From positions 930,001 to 994,000 of the forward strand of contig NZ_JAFLNE010000001.1 of assembly GCF_017313225.1 (NCBI RefSeq): a stretch of DNA of 64,000 nt. The letters run 5' to 3'. This stretch comes from Allomuricauda sp. CAU 1633. Lineage in GTDB: Bacteria > Bacteroidota > Bacteroidia > Flavobacteriales > Flavobacteriaceae. The notes beneath the pieces are model-generated. The model saw only the letters and a list, made by a program, of their open reading frames with translations. It was not told the DNA's origin and ran no database searches. Within the stretch, counting starts at the first letter, position 1; each line of letters opens with the position of its first letter. Shown one piece after another: positions 1-9,775 of this stretch. Both the position numbers and the translations under genes were made by a program.

Positions 1-572
<572 letters not shown>

Positions 573-664
573 TTAATTTCCAAAACTCAATTCCCAAACT
601 CCATATTGGAAGGTTGATAGGGGTTGTTTTGGATTTTGTTTATTGGTTTTTGGAATTTTCCGTG

Positions 665-943
665 TTATACTATTGCCAAAATATCGCTCTCGCGCATCAT
701 CAAATAGTCCGCACCGTCCAATTTAAGTTCAGTACCGGCATATTTTCCATATAGTACGGTATCACCAACTTTAACGGTCATTTTTTCATCTTTGGTTCCA
801 GGTCCAACTGCAACTACGTTGCCTTTTTGGGGTTTTTCCTTTGCGTTGTCCGGAATGATGATACCGGAGGCAGTTTTGGTCTCGGCCTGTAGTGGCTCGA
901 TCAGAACACGGTCTGCCAATGGTTTGATATTAACTTTAGCCAT
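665..943 (-). CDS. groS: Co-chaperonin GroES
   Basis: The protein has 92 residues, normal for the family. It starts [17 protein letters not shown] and has the flexible mobile loop around residues 17-33 ([11 protein letters not shown]) that docks on GroEL, followed by the VVAVGPGT strand and a C-terminal ESDILAIV. GroES forms the heptameric lid of the GroEL folding chamber in the cytoplasm. It is followed by groL on the same strand. A strong hairpin at 1035-1069 separates it from secG, so groESL probably has its own promoter between about 950 and 1034. No CIRCE-like inverted repeat was noticed there. Confidence 0.97.
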   Translation of the reverse strand: MAKVNIKPLADRVLIEPLQAETKTASGIIIPDNAKEKPQKGNVVAVGPGTKDEKMTVKVGDTVLYGKYAGTELKLDGADYLMMRESDILAIV

Positions 944-1034
944 ATTTTTAATTATTTAGGTATTTATTTTAAAAATTCTCGAAACATTGGGGCAGAAATT
1001 ATGCCAATGCGCAAAAACTGACATTATGGAAAAC

Positions 1035-1069
1035 AAAAATGCCAGCTTGTCACTCAAGCTGGCATTTTT
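1035..1069 (-). terminator. Strong intrinsic terminator after secG
   Basis: A perfect 15-bp inverted repeat (1035-1049 and 1055-1069) with a 5-nt loop has the core GCCAGCTTG/CAAGCTGGC and A/T tracts on both sides. It sits 17 bp beyond the secG stop codon and upstream of groES, so it should end the miaB-to-secG transcript. The A and T flanks would let it work in both directions. Confidence 0.85.
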
Positions 1070-1085
1070 ATATGTGTTGTCATAA

Positions 1086-1451
1086 TTAATTGATGGTGTC
1101 CGTTGGATCGGCACTGTCAGTAGGAAGTTGTTCAGGGACTTCCTCGGGTACTGTTTCTGGAACAGTGGTCTCTATGTCATCGCCCTGCAACAATTTTGAA
1201 TCTGCTTGACTGTAGCTTCCCTTTAGGGAAACGTTGGACAAAAGAATCAATACAATTAATAATGTGGCGAGGGTCCAAGTACTTTTATCCAAAAAGTCAC
1301 CGGTTTTCTTTACACCTCCCACAACTTGGTTTCCACTACCTCCAAAAGATGAGGACAACCCACCACCTTTAGGGTTTTGGACCATAATGACCAAGACCAA
1401 CAAAAGGCACACGATAATGATCAAAATCAAAAAAATTGTAAACGTGCTCAT
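1086..1451 (-). CDS. secG: Preprotein translocase subunit SecG
   Basis: The protein has 121 residues and two predicted membrane helices (about 4-23 and 58-74). They are joined by the glycine/serine-rich loop VQNPKGGGLSSSFGGSG, the typical SecG signature. SecG is the small accessory subunit of the SecYEG inner-membrane channel. After the second helix this copy carries an acidic tail of about 45 residues rich in Pro, Glu and Thr (for example VPETVPEEVPE). It lies 8 bp after the TPR-like gene, evidently the same transcript, and a terminator follows immediately. Start: ATG at 1451, directly before helix 1. Confidence 0.93.
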   Translation of the reverse strand: MSTFTIFLILIIIVCLLLVLVIMVQNPKGGGLSSSFGGSGNQVVGGVKKTGDFLDKSTWTLATLLIVLILLSNVSLKGSYSQADSKLLQGDDIETTVPETVPEEVPEQLPTDSADPTDTIN

Positions 1452-1459
1452 TTTTTATC

Positions 1460-2368
1460 TTATTCTTTTTCTTTCTGCAGTGTCTTCACCGCCCGAATTT
1501 GGTCTGCAAAGAAACCACTTTTTTCTGGATATTTCAAACTCAATATTTTAAAGGCTTGGATGGCTTTTTTATACTTTTTTTGTTCGAGATATACCTTGGC
1601 CAAAGTTTCCGTCATCAGTTCATCTTTATTGAACTTGGTGGATGCCTTGATATCAATTTTTGGATTGGCATTTTCCTGTGGAACAATCTTGGGATTGTTC
1701 TCGATGAACTTGTCCAGAAGGTCAAATTTTTTCTTTTTCTCCAATTCTTCCATCATATCCTCTTCGGGTTCTTGTTCGGTAGTTTTGGAGGTCAACTGCA
1801 ACCATTCGGTAAAAGAGTGTTTTTCCTTTTTGGTAAAGGGAATGGGCTTGCCCAATTTTAAATCGGCTTCAGGAGCGGTTTCTTCCTTGGCTTGAATTGG
1901 TGCAGGTTCTTCTTTTTCCGTTTTGGGTTTTTCAGGGGTTTTGGATTTGAACAATGCCGGGTTCAAAATTTGTTCGGCATCCTGAATATTTTGGGGTAGG
2001 GCTACTTCCTCAGCCTCCACCAACATGGCATTTACATTTTCGCTGGGCTCAATTTCTTCGGAAATGGCATTTTGCTCCTCAAGTTTGGATCGTCGCCCGG
2101 CAATGGTATCGGCAATGTTGTTCTGGACAAATTCTTGGGATGTGATGTAATCGAAAAGCACATCCCTATCTGCCGTATGGGCCGCCGTAACTTTTAAAGC
2201 GTTGTTGTATTTATAGCTATCAAGATTTTTCAGTCCTTTTAAATGCAAAGCACGAGCCGCCTGAAAATACGGATACTCCTCAATCATATCCTCCAGTTCC
2301 CGTGTTTGTTTTGGGGACAGGATGGTATTTGAGTTTTGAAGAATCTGTATAAAATCCGATACGTTCAT
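1460..2368 (-). CDS. TPR-like conserved protein of Bacteroidota, function unknown
   Basis: This 302-residue protein has no export signal. The N-terminal ~90 residues are helical (around EEYPYFQAARALHLKG). A low-complexity acidic/lysine-rich middle (about 110-200) follows, then a C-terminal helical-repeat segment (about 250-295, TETLAKVYLEQKKYKKAIQAF) that reads like one or two tetratricopeptide units. TPRs mediate protein-protein contacts. The placement between the lptE-like gene and secG, with 6-8 bp gaps, suggests an envelope-related role, but nothing in the sequence shows a reaction. The start at 2368 (MNVSDFIQILQ) is the first in-frame ATG and lies 6 bp after the lptE-like stop. Confidence 0.75.
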   Translation of the reverse strand: MNVSDFIQILQNSNTILSPKQTRELEDMIEEYPYFQAARALHLKGLKNLDSYKYNNALKVTAAHTADRDVLFDYITSQEFVQNNIADTIAGRRSKLEEQNAISEEIEPSENVNAMLVEAEEVALPQNIQDAEQILNPALFKSKTPEKPKTEKEEPAPIQAKEETAPEADLKLGKPIPFTKKEKHSFTEWLQLTSKTTEQEPEEDMMEELEKKKKFDLLDKFIENNPKIVPQENANPKIDIKASTKFNKDELMTETLAKVYLEQKKYKKAIQAFKILSLKYPEKSGFFADQIRAVKTLQKEKE

Positions 2369-2374
2369 AAATGT

Positions 2375-2902
2375 TTACCAATTTCCCAAGGAGGCATTAA
2401 AAATATCTTGGGTAAGCCGTTCAAAAATTTCTTCGTGGGCCACTGCTTGAACTGATGTCAAGGAAGCCGCTGCATCAAAATCGTAAAAGAAGGAAAAACG
2501 ACGTTCAAAATCCGCATCTTCCTTAGTATTGTTGAAAAACCGAACGTTCACGCTCATGGTAAGTCGGTTTTGTGCTGTCCGCTGGTCGGCGGTTGCGGTC
2601 ATGGGCACCACTTTATATTCCACAATTTCGCCTTCATACAACAAATCCCCATTACTTCCGGTAAGGGATAGGCTGGTGAGATTATTAATCATCTCTTGTA
2701 GGGCATTAGTAAATTCCCTGTCCAATCCCGGAACAATCACGGAGCGTGCTGACTGATCCGCATAATTCTGGAAGAAATTCACCTGAAAGGTGGTGGCTGT
2801 ACCAATATCGGCACCAGAAAAATTATAAGCACCGCAACCATATAAACTCAGGACCAATGCAAGCAGTCCAACTTTAAAACCATTTTTTCTCTTCATTTTC
2901 AT
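2375..2902 (-). CDS. lptE: LptE-like outer-membrane lipoprotein (LPS assembly)
   Basis: The protein has 175 residues from the ATG at 2902. An upstream TTG at 2923 would add seven residues before the signal and is less likely. Residues 1-22 are a lipoprotein signal ending at Cys23 (LSLYGC), followed by GAYNFSGADIG, the start seen in Bacteroidota LptE-family proteins. The pattern of conserved strands (QVNFFQNYA; LTMSVNVRFFNN) also fits. LptE plugs the LptD barrel that inserts lipopolysaccharide into the outer membrane. The gene begins 23 bp after the sigma-54 activator and runs into the TPR-like gene. Family recognition rests on the N-terminal pattern and context, so it is good but not certain. 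Confidence 0.8.
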   Translation of the reverse strand: MKMKRKNGFKVGLLALVLSLYGCGAYNFSGADIGTATTFQVNFFQNYADQSARSVIVPGLDREFTNALQEMINNLTSLSLTGSNGDLLYEGEIVEYKVVPMTATADQRTAQNRLTMSVNVRFFNNTKEDADFERRFSFFYDFDAAASLTSVQAVAHEEIFERLTQDIFNASLGNW

Positions 2903-2924
2903 TTCGTGCAATAAAGTTGGCAAT

Positions 2925-4205
2925 TTACAAATCGTATTGTTTTATTTTTCGATATAAGGTCCGTTCGGAAATACCCAGTTCGGCAGCTGCGGCTTTTCGT
3001 TTTCCTCGGTTACGTTCCAGCGATTTTTTGATGAGTTCTATTTCCTTTTCCTGTAAAGATAGGGTTTCTTCCTCTTCAATCTCTTCCGCAAAATGATACC
3101 GGTCTTCTTGGGGCTGTGGAATGCTCACGGGTTTTTCCACCACGGGTTCAGGGAGTTGAAGCACTTCGGTCATGCTTTCTTCATGCTCTATGTCCTCTTC
3201 TTCCTTATTTCCGTAAATCTTACGGATTAAGGTCTCATTTTCTTCCTGCACTTTTTCGGAATTATCGTGTTTTAGCAATTCCAAGGTGAGCTTCTTCAAA
3301 TCATTAAGGTCGCCTTTCATATCAAAGAGCACCTTATACAAAATTTCCCTTTCGTTGCTGAAATCACCTTCCTTTTTGGTTTGACCCACCACGGCGGGTA
3401 GATTGGAAGTACTGGCATTGGGCAGATAACTGTTCAAAGTAGCGGCCGAAATGGTCCTGTTTTCCTCCAACACGGAAATCTGTTCGGCAATGTTACGAAG
3501 CTGACGAATGTTTCCGGGCCAACGATAACGTGTTAACAGTCCAACAGCATCATCTTCCAAACGGATGGTGGGCATTTTGTATTTCTGTCCAAAGTCCGAA
3601 GCAAATTTTCGGAACAGTAAATGAATATCTTCTTGGCGTTCACGGAGTGGTGGAATGTTGATTTCCACCGTGCTCAATCGGTAGTACAGGTCTTCCCGGA
3701 ACTTTTCATTTTTAATGGCCTCGAACATGTTGATGTTGGTAGCGGCCACAATGCGAACATCGGTTTTTTGCACTTGGGAAGACCCCACTTTAAGGAATTC
3801 CCCATTTTCCAAAACTCGGAGGAGTCGCACTTGGGTGGTCAACGGAAGTTCCCCAACTTCATCCAAGAATATGGTTCCACCATCAGCCACTTCAAAATAC
3901 CCGCTACGGGTTTGAGTAGCTCCCGTAAAGGCGCCTTTTTCGTGACCGAACAGTTCACTATCTATGGTTCCTTCAGGGATGGCACCACAGTTGACAGCAA
4001 TATATTTGGCATGCTTGCGATGTGATAGGGAATGAATAATCTTTGGGATAGCCTCCTTACCGACCCCACTTTCCCCGGTTACCAAAACCGAAATATCCGT
4101 GGGGGCCACCTGCATGGCCTTTTCTATGGCACGGTTGAGCTTAATGTCGTTACCAATAAGCTCGAACCGCTGTTTTATTGATTGTATACTTTCCATTTTT
4201 GTCAT
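2925..4205 (-). CDS. Sigma-54-type AAA+ transcriptional activator without receiver domain
   Basis: This 426-residue protein starts almost directly with the AAA+ domain: Walker A GESGVGKE at about 44-51, the sigma-54 contact loop GAFTGA at 91-96, and Walker B GGTIFLDEVGE. The arginine-finger region (FREDLYYRLS) and sensor segment (RWPGNIRQLRN) follow. A long acidic linker of about 110 residues precedes a Fis-type helix-turn-helix at 395-426 (RKAAAAELGISERTLYRKI). There is no N-terminal response-regulator or GAF domain, so activity must be set by another protein, by expression level, or be constitutive. It lies between miaB and the lptE-like gene on the same strand. The target promoters cannot be told from here. 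Confidence 0.92.
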   Translation of the reverse strand: MTKMESIQSIKQRFELIGNDIKLNRAIEKAMQVAPTDISVLVTGESGVGKEAIPKIIHSLSHRKHAKYIAVNCGAIPEGTIDSELFGHEKGAFTGATQTRSGYFEVADGGTIFLDEVGELPLTTQVRLLRVLENGEFLKVGSSQVQKTDVRIVAATNINMFEAIKNEKFREDLYYRLSTVEINIPPLRERQEDIHLLFRKFASDFGQKYKMPTIRLEDDAVGLLTRYRWPGNIRQLRNIAEQISVLEENRTISAATLNSYLPNASTSNLPAVVGQTKKEGDFSNEREILYKVLFDMKGDLNDLKKLTLELLKHDNSEKVQEENETLIRKIYGNKEEEDIEHEESMTEVLQLPEPVVEKPVSIPQPQEDRYHFAEEIEEEETLSLQEKEIELIKKSLERNRGKRKAAAAELGISERTLYRKIKQYDL

Positions 4206-4294
4206 TCCTGCACTTCGTCTAGCTCAGCATAAACTCCAGCAGGAATCTATATTTTATTGGATTCCACAAGGGTGCTGAGCGTAGTCGAAGCACC
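4203..4294. repeat. Palindromic REP-like elements between miaB and the activator gene
   Basis: Two imperfect hairpins fill this gap. The first has arms around TTCCTGC (4205-4211) and GCAGGAA (4249-4255). The second has perfect 6-bp arms GGTGCT (4271-4276) and AGCACC (4289-4294) enclosing a GAGCGTAGTCGA core. The TGAGCG..GTCGAAG core resembles dispersed repeats common in flavobacterial genomes. A similar CTTCGGCTTCGCTCAGG string occurs near 55488 in this window. No T-run follows, so they are weak as terminators. Confidence 0.5.
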
Positions 4295-4311
4295 TGTGAG
4301 GAATATTTTAA

Positions 4312-5772
4312 TTATTTTTTTGAATACCCCACTGCCTCACCAATCAAGGTGGCGGAGGTACATTCATTGATTTTTACATTCACAAAATCACCAACTTTGT
4401 TGTGTTCTTTTGGAAATACCACTACGGTGTTTTGTGAATTGCGCCCCATCCAATGGGCATCGGATTTTTTGGAAGTACCTTCAATAAGGACTTCTTCGGT
4501 TTTGCCCAAATGTTGTTGGGTGCGATAATGACTATGCTTTTGCTGTATTTCTATGATCTCCTGCAGACGTCTCTTTTTGGTCGCATCAGGAATGTCATCT
4601 TCCATTTTTCGTTCTGCGAGGGTTCCAGGTCGTTCCGAATAGGCGAACATGAAACCAAAATCGTACTTCACATATTCCATCAAACTCAAGGTGTCTTGAT
4701 GGTCTTCTTCGGTCTCTGTGGGGAATCCTGTGATCATATCTTGGCTGATGGCACAATCGGGGATGATTTTTCGGATGTTGTCTATCAACTCAAAATATTC
4801 CTCTCTGGTGTGTAAGCGGTTCATGGCCTTTAAAATGCGATTACTGCCACTTTGCACGGGCAAATGGATGTAGTTGCAAATATTTTCATATTTGGCCATG
4901 GCCTCAATTACGTCCAAGGTCATGTCCTGCGGATTGGAAGTGGAAAAACGAATCCGCATTTTAGGTTGGGCTTCGGCCACCAACTCTAAAAGTTTGGCAA
5001 AGTTTACGGAAGTAGCCTTCTGCATATCCGAAGCTTTTTCAAAATCTTTCTTTAAGCCACCACCATACCAAAGGTAACTGTCCACATTTTGTCCGAGCAA
5101 AGTGATTTCCTTGAATCCTTTTTCCCATAACTCGTTCACTTCTTCCAAAATGGACTGGGGATCACGACTACGCTCCCGACCGCGGGTAAAAGGAACCACA
5201 CAAAAGGTACACATGTTATCACAACCTCTGGTGATGGACACAAAAGCCGTTACGCCATTGGAGTTCAATCGCACTGGAGCCACATCGCCATACGTTTCAT
5301 CTTTGGAAAGGATGACGTTCACGGCATTGCGGCCTTCATCAATTTCTTGGATAAGGTTGGGTAGGTCTTTGTAGGCATCTGGGCCTACCACCATGTCAAC
5401 AATCTTTTCCTCTTCGAGGAACTTACTTTTCAGTCGTTCTGCCATACAGCCCAGAACCCCGACCTTCATTCCAGGATTGGTTTTTTTAACGGCATTGAAT
5501 TTTTCCAAACGCTTGCGAACAGTTTGCTCTGCCTTTTCGCGGATGGAACAGGTGTTCACAAGTACCAAATCGGCCTCGTCCAAGATTTGGGTGGTATTGA
5601 ATCCTTCCTTGGCTAAAATGGAGGCAACAATTTCACTATCAGAAAAATTCATCTGGCACCCATAACTTTCTATATAAAGTTTACGGGTATTCTTATCGTT
5701 ATTCTCCAGAGCCAAAGTGTTTCCTTGTTGGCTTTCGTCTATTATTTTTTCTACGCTTTCGTCCTTGATCAT
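4312..5772 (-). CDS. miaB: tRNA-2-methylthio-N6-dimethylallyladenosine synthase MiaB
   Basis: This 486-residue protein contains an N-terminal UPF0004 domain with cluster cysteines Cys39 (SYGCQMN), Cys75 (NTCSIREKA) and Cys109 (GCMAERL). The radical-SAM triad follows at Cys184, Cys188 and Cys191 ([10 protein letters not shown]), with a C-terminal TRAM domain. MiaB uses two 4Fe-4S clusters and SAM to add a methylthio group to i6A37 of tRNAs reading UNN codons. The unusual ~30-residue Lys/Glu-rich N-terminus before KLYIESYG is common in Bacteroidota copies. It leads the minus-strand run of genes here. Confidence 0.96.
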   Translation of the reverse strand: MIKDESVEKIIDESQQGNTLALENNDKNTRKLYIESYGCQMNFSDSEIVASILAKEGFNTTQILDEADLVLVNTCSIREKAEQTVRKRLEKFNAVKKTNPGMKVGVLGCMAERLKSKFLEEEKIVDMVVGPDAYKDLPNLIQEIDEGRNAVNVILSKDETYGDVAPVRLNSNGVTAFVSITRGCDNMCTFCVVPFTRGRERSRDPQSILEEVNELWEKGFKEITLLGQNVDSYLWYGGGLKKDFEKASDMQKATSVNFAKLLELVAEAQPKMRIRFSTSNPQDMTLDVIEAMAKYENICNYIHLPVQSGSNRILKAMNRLHTREEYFELIDNIRKIIPDCAISQDMITGFPTETEEDHQDTLSLMEYVKYDFGFMFAYSERPGTLAERKMEDDIPDATKKRRLQEIIEIQQKHSHYRTQQHLGKTEEVLIEGTSKKSDAHWMGRNSQNTVVVFPKEHNKVGDFVNVKINECTSATLIGEAVGYSKK

Positions 5773-5915
5773 ATTCGTGCAATGGGCTGCAAAGATAGTG
5801 CTTATTCCATTTTAGTGACAATTTGGCAGTTAAAATTTAACCAAAATGCAACGCAACTTTTTTAGTTTGAATTTATCTAATGACCACAGTTTCAATCAGA
5901 AAAAAACAAACGCAC

Positions 5916-7172
5916 ATGAAAACGAAAATCCTATCCCTACTTTTCTTAACCACACTCTTTTTTGTATCCTGCGACAACAATGATGAGCCTGATGGCGAAT
6001 TTGCTGATTATGTAGTGGCACGACCCCTTATAATGAGCAAAGCTGAATTTGCCACCAGTGTTGACATTATTGCTCCACGTCCCATTAATGAATCTGGAAA
6101 GGTCTATACCTATCAAGATTATATTTTCATCAATGATATGTATCAAGGTATCCATGTGATTGACAATAGCAATCCAGAACAACCTGTAAAAATCGCTTTT
6201 ATCACCATTCCCGGAAATGTGGACATCTCGGTGAAGGATGATTATTTGTATGCCGACAGCCTTATGGATTTGGTGGTGATAGATATTTCTGACATCAACA
6301 ATATATCATTGGTCAATCGTTTGGAAGATGTGCTGTACGGAAATGTTTTCTTTCCATTTGAAGCCGATTTGGTCGAAAATGATGATTTTGATTATGAGTC
6401 TGAGATGATCATTGGCTGGGAGACCACCACCGAAAGAAGATTGATTTCAGAAGTTGAGCAACAAAATGGAGGGTTTGTTTTTAGGGAAGATTTTGCACTT
6501 GCCAATGATGCTTCGGGAGGTACGGGACAAGGAGGCTCCCTGGCCCGCTTTAAGATTGTTGAAGATTATCTTTATGCCGTGGACAGTCATAATATTAATG
6601 TGTTCAACATTTCCGATTTGGAAAACCCACAGAATTTGGATGATGTGTATGCCGGATTCGACATTGAGACCATTTTTTATAACGGCACCTATTTGTTTTT
6701 GGGAAGCATGCGTGGCATGTACATTTATGATATTACCAACCCCGCAGTGCCGTCTTTTATCTCAGAGTTTGAACATGGTACCGCCTGTGACCCTGTTGTA
6801 GTGGATAGTGATTATGCCTACGTCACCCTTAGGGGTGGTAACGGGTGTGGTGCCACCGAAAGCGGTTTGTTCATTGTTGATATTTCAAATATTGAAAACC
6901 CTGAGTTGGCAGTTCAATATCCCATGGATGGTCCTTATGGTTTGGGGATAAAGGATGAAAAACTGTTTGTTTGCGATGGCGATTCTGGACTTAAAGTATA
7001 TGATAAGACAGATATCAACGATTTAGTGGAGTTAAATCATTTTGATAATATTGTTACGTTTGATGTCATTCCATTAGAAAGCCACTTGATTATGGTAGGC
7101 GATGGTGTGCTCTATCAATATGAGTATTTGGACAATGATATTAAGCTCATCAGCCAGATAGGGCTTAACTAA
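5916..7172 (+). CDS. LVIVD-repeat surface or periplasmic lipoprotein
   Basis: The protein has 418 residues from the ATG at 5916; an in-frame ATG at 5880 would place 12 polar residues before the signal. The signal ends in FFVSC with acylated Cys19, then an acidic DNNDEPDGE stretch that favours surface exposure in Bacteroidota. The body is built of repeats of the type 'YLYA.D...VNVFNISDLENP' and 'GLFIVDISNIENPE', the LVIVD beta-propeller repeat. This is a binding or scaffold fold with no catalytic residues visible. It stands alone: miaB is divergent upstream and a terminator lies downstream. The precise role is unknown. Confidence 0.82.
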   Translation: MKTKILSLLFLTTLFFVSCDNNDEPDGEFADYVVARPLIMSKAEFATSVDIIAPRPINESGKVYTYQDYIFINDMYQGIHVIDNSNPEQPVKIAFITIPGNVDISVKDDYLYADSLMDLVVIDISDINNISLVNRLEDVLYGNVFFPFEADLVENDDFDYESEMIIGWETTTERRLISEVEQQNGGFVFREDFALANDASGGTGQGGSLARFKIVEDYLYAVDSHNINVFNISDLENPQNLDDVYAGFDIETIFYNGTYLFLGSMRGMYIYDITNPAVPSFISEFEHGTACDPVVVDSDYAYVTLRGGNGCGATESGLFIVDISNIENPELAVQYPMDGPYGLGIKDEKLFVCDGDSGLKVYDKTDINDLVELNHFDNIVTFDVIPLESHLIMVGDGVLYQYEYLDNDIKLISQIGLN

Positions 7173-7191
7173 AAAGCACAATATCAATCGT

Positions 7192-7222
7192 AAAAATCCC
7201 GTTTTTGACGGGATTTTTTTTT
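7192..7222 (+). terminator. Intrinsic terminator after the LVIVD lipoprotein gene
   Basis: The inverted repeat AAATCCCG / CGGGATTT with a short loop is followed by a run of T residues ending near 7222. It lies about 20 bp after the stop at 7172 and separates the lipoprotein gene from topA. Confidence 0.85.
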
Positions 7223-7263
7223 GACATGTATTTTCTAAAAAATCCAAAATCGAATTTTTGATA

Positions 7264-7271
7264 TACTTTTG
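7264..7271 (+). promoter_or_regulatory. Candidate -7 box for topA
   Basis: TACTTTTG at this position matches the Bacteroidota -7 consensus TAnnTTTG exactly and lies 19 bp before the topA ATG. No clear -33 TTG is present at the usual distance, so the assignment is tentative. Confidence 0.35.
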
Positions 7272-7290
7272 TTACCACAAAACCCACTGC

Positions 7291-9774
7291 ATGCCAAAGA
7301 ATTTAGTTATTGTTGAGTCCCCTGCAAAGGCAAAGACCATAGAACGATTTTTAGGGAAAGAGTACCAAGTTGAATCCAGTTTTGGACATATTGTAGACCT
7401 TCCTTCCAAAGAACTTGGGGTTGATGTTGAAAACGACTTTAAGCCAAAATATACCGTTGACAAGGAGAAGAAAGCCTTGGTAAAAAAACTCAAGGACCTC
7501 GCCCAAAAAGCCGATACCATCTGGTTGGCCAGTGATGAGGACCGGGAGGGAGAAGCCATTTCTTGGCACTTGGCCGAGGAGTTGAAATTGGATAAGGACA
7601 AGGTGAAACGGATTGTTTTCAACTCTATTACCAAATCTGCGATTCAAAAGGCCATAGAGAATCCAAGGGAAATCAATTATAACTTGGTGAATGCCCAGCA
7701 GGCCCGTCGTGTCTTGGACCGATTGGTGGGGTATGAACTTTCACCCGTACTTTGGAAAAAGATAAAACCAGGTCTTTCGGCAGGTCGTGTTCAGTCCGTG
7801 GCAGTGCGGTTGATTGTGGAGCGTGAACGGGAGATTGATGCCTTTACACCAGAAGCATCGTTCCGAATAAAAGCTGAATTTAAAACGGAAGAAGGAAGTG
7901 TCTTTTCCGCAAAGCTCAATAAGACTTTTGCCAGCAAGGAGGATGCGGAAGCTTTCTTAAAGCAAAATATGGGCGCTGATTTTTCGGTGGCCAACTTGGA
8001 TAAAAAACCAGCTAAAAAATCGCCGGCACCACCTTTTACCACTTCCACTTTGCAACAGGAAGCTTCCCGTAAGTTGTACTTTTCGGTGAGTAGAACCATG
8101 CAAGTGGCCCAACGATTGTATGAGGCGGGTCTCATTACCTATATGAGAACGGATAGTGTTAACCTTTCCAATGAAGCTTTGGGAGCTGCCAAGGATGCCA
8201 TCATAGAAAACTATGGCGAATCTTATAGTCAGGTAAGAAACTATACAGGAAAAACAAAAGGGGCACAAGAGGCGCACGAAGCCATTCGCCCAACCGATAT
8301 GAAATTACAGTCCCCATCACTGGAGCGGGACCAGTCCAAACTATACGAGCTTATTTGGAAGCGTACTCTTGCTTCGCAAATGAGCGATGCCCAGTTGGAA
8401 CGTACCAATGTTAAGATTCAAGCGAACACCCATCAAGAAGAATTTACGGCCAATGGAGAGGTGGTGAAGTTCGATGGTTTCCTAAAGGTATATTTGGAAG
8501 GAACTGACGAAGAGGACAGTGCTGAGGAACAAGAGGGAATGCTTCCAGCCATGAAAGTGGGCGAAGCCTTGCAAAATGTATACATTTCCGCCACAGAACG
8601 CTTTACACGACCTCCATATCGCTATACGGAAGCATCCTTGGTAAAGAAATTGGAAGAATTGGGAATTGGACGACCATCCACCTATGCACCCACCATTTCC
8701 ACCATCCAAAATAGGGGTTATGTGGAAAAAGGAAGTGTGGAAGGTACGGAACGGAATTACCTGCAATTGGTTTTGGAAGAAGGTAAATTGGCCGAAAAGA
8801 AACTATCTGAAATGGTGGGGTCCGATAAAGGAAAATTGGTGCCTACGGATATTGGAATGATTGTGAATGATTTTTTGGTAAGTCACTTTACCAAAATCCT
8901 GGATTATAATTTTACTGCCCAAGTAGAAGAGGATTTTGATGAGATAGCCTCTGGCGATGAAGATTGGCAGCAGATGATGAAATCCTTTTATAAGGAGTTT
9001 CATCCCAATGTAATTGAAGTTGAAGAAAATGCGGAACGTGCCAGTGGAGAACGTGTTTTGGGTGTAGATCCGAAATCAGGAAGACAAGTAGCCGCCAGAT
9101 TGGGTCGATTTGGCCCCATGGTTCAGATTGGAACGGTTGACGAAGAAGAAAAACCTTTGTTTGCCAGCTTACTGCCCGATCAGTCCATCAACACCATAAC
9201 CTTTGAAGAAGCCATGGAGCTTTTCCAATTGCCACGAAAGCTAGGTGTATATAAAGGAGAAGAGATTGAGGCGAATGTGGGAAGGTATGGACCTTATGTT
9301 CGATTTGGAAAAAAATTCATTTCATTGGCACAGGGCGAAAGCGCCTTTGATGTAGATTTGGATAGGGCCATTGAGTTGATCAAGGAAAAGGAAAAAGCGG
9401 ATGCGCCCATTGCCAGTTATGAAGGTAAGGAAGTTACCAAAGGTAAAGGTAGGTTTGGACCGTTCATTAAATGGGATAGCATGTTCATCAATGTGAACAA
9501 AAAATACGATTTTGACAACCTTTCCCAATCCGATATTGAGGAACTCATTGAGGATAAAAAGAAAAAAGAAGCCGAAAAGTTGGTGCAGGAATGGCCCGAG
9601 GAGAAAATCCGAATAGAAAAGGCCCGATGGGGAAGGCACAATATTATAAAAGGTAGGATCAAGGTGGAACTGTCCAAAGATGTAGATGCCTCTAAAGTAT
9701 CTTTGGAAGAGGCCAAGGCCCTTTTGGAAAAGAAAACACCTAAGAAAAAAGCCAAGGCAAAAGCTAAAAAATAA
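7291..9774 (+). CDS. topA: DNA topoisomerase I (type IA)
   Basis: The protein has 827 residues from the ATG at 7291 (MPKNLVIVESPAKAKTIE). The upstream start at 7258 would add 11 residues unlike the family. It has an N-terminal Toprim domain (acidic DEDREGEAI) and the central type IA core with catalytic Tyr284 in GLITYMRTDS. Three C-terminal repeats of the type GRFGPMV / GRYGPYV / GRFGPFI are present in place of classic zinc fingers, followed by a lysine-rich tail. The enzyme relaxes negative supercoils by single-strand passage. The next gene starts 2 bp after the stop, so topA and the arginase-fold gene are likely co-transcribed. Confidence 0.96.
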   Translation: MPKNLVIVESPAKAKTIERFLGKEYQVESSFGHIVDLPSKELGVDVENDFKPKYTVDKEKKALVKKLKDLAQKADTIWLASDEDREGEAISWHLAEELKLDKDKVKRIVFNSITKSAIQKAIENPREINYNLVNAQQARRVLDRLVGYELSPVLWKKIKPGLSAGRVQSVAVRLIVEREREIDAFTPEASFRIKAEFKTEEGSVFSAKLNKTFASKEDAEAFLKQNMGADFSVANLDKKPAKKSPAPPFTTSTLQQEASRKLYFSVSRTMQVAQRLYEAGLITYMRTDSVNLSNEALGAAKDAIIENYGESYSQVRNYTGKTKGAQEAHEAIRPTDMKLQSPSLERDQSKLYELIWKRTLASQMSDAQLERTNVKIQANTHQEEFTANGEVVKFDGFLKVYLEGTDEEDSAEEQEGMLPAMKVGEALQNVYISATERFTRPPYRYTEASLVKKLEELGIGRPSTYAPTISTIQNRGYVEKGSVEGTERNYLQLVLEEGKLAEKKLSEMVGSDKGKLVPTDIGMIVNDFLVSHFTKILDYNFTAQVEEDFDEIASGDEDWQQMMKSFYKEFHPNVIEVEENAERASGERVLGVDPKSGRQVAARLGRFGPMVQIGTVDEEEKPLFASLLPDQSINTITFEEAMELFQLPRKLGVYKGEEIEANVGRYGPYVRFGKKFISLAQGESAFDVDLDRAIELIKEKEKADAPIASYEGKEVTKGKGRFGPFIKWDSMFINVNKKYDFDNLSQSDIEELIEDKKKKEAEKLVQEWPEEKIRIEKARWGRHNIIKGRIKVELSKDVDASKVSLEEAKALLEKKTPKKKAKAKAKK

Positions 9775-9775
9775 T

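Noticed and set aside
5880..5915. Earlier start for the LVIVD lipoprotein
   Set aside because: It would put a charged, polar stretch before the signal peptide; the ATG at 5916 gives a normal lipoprotein signal.
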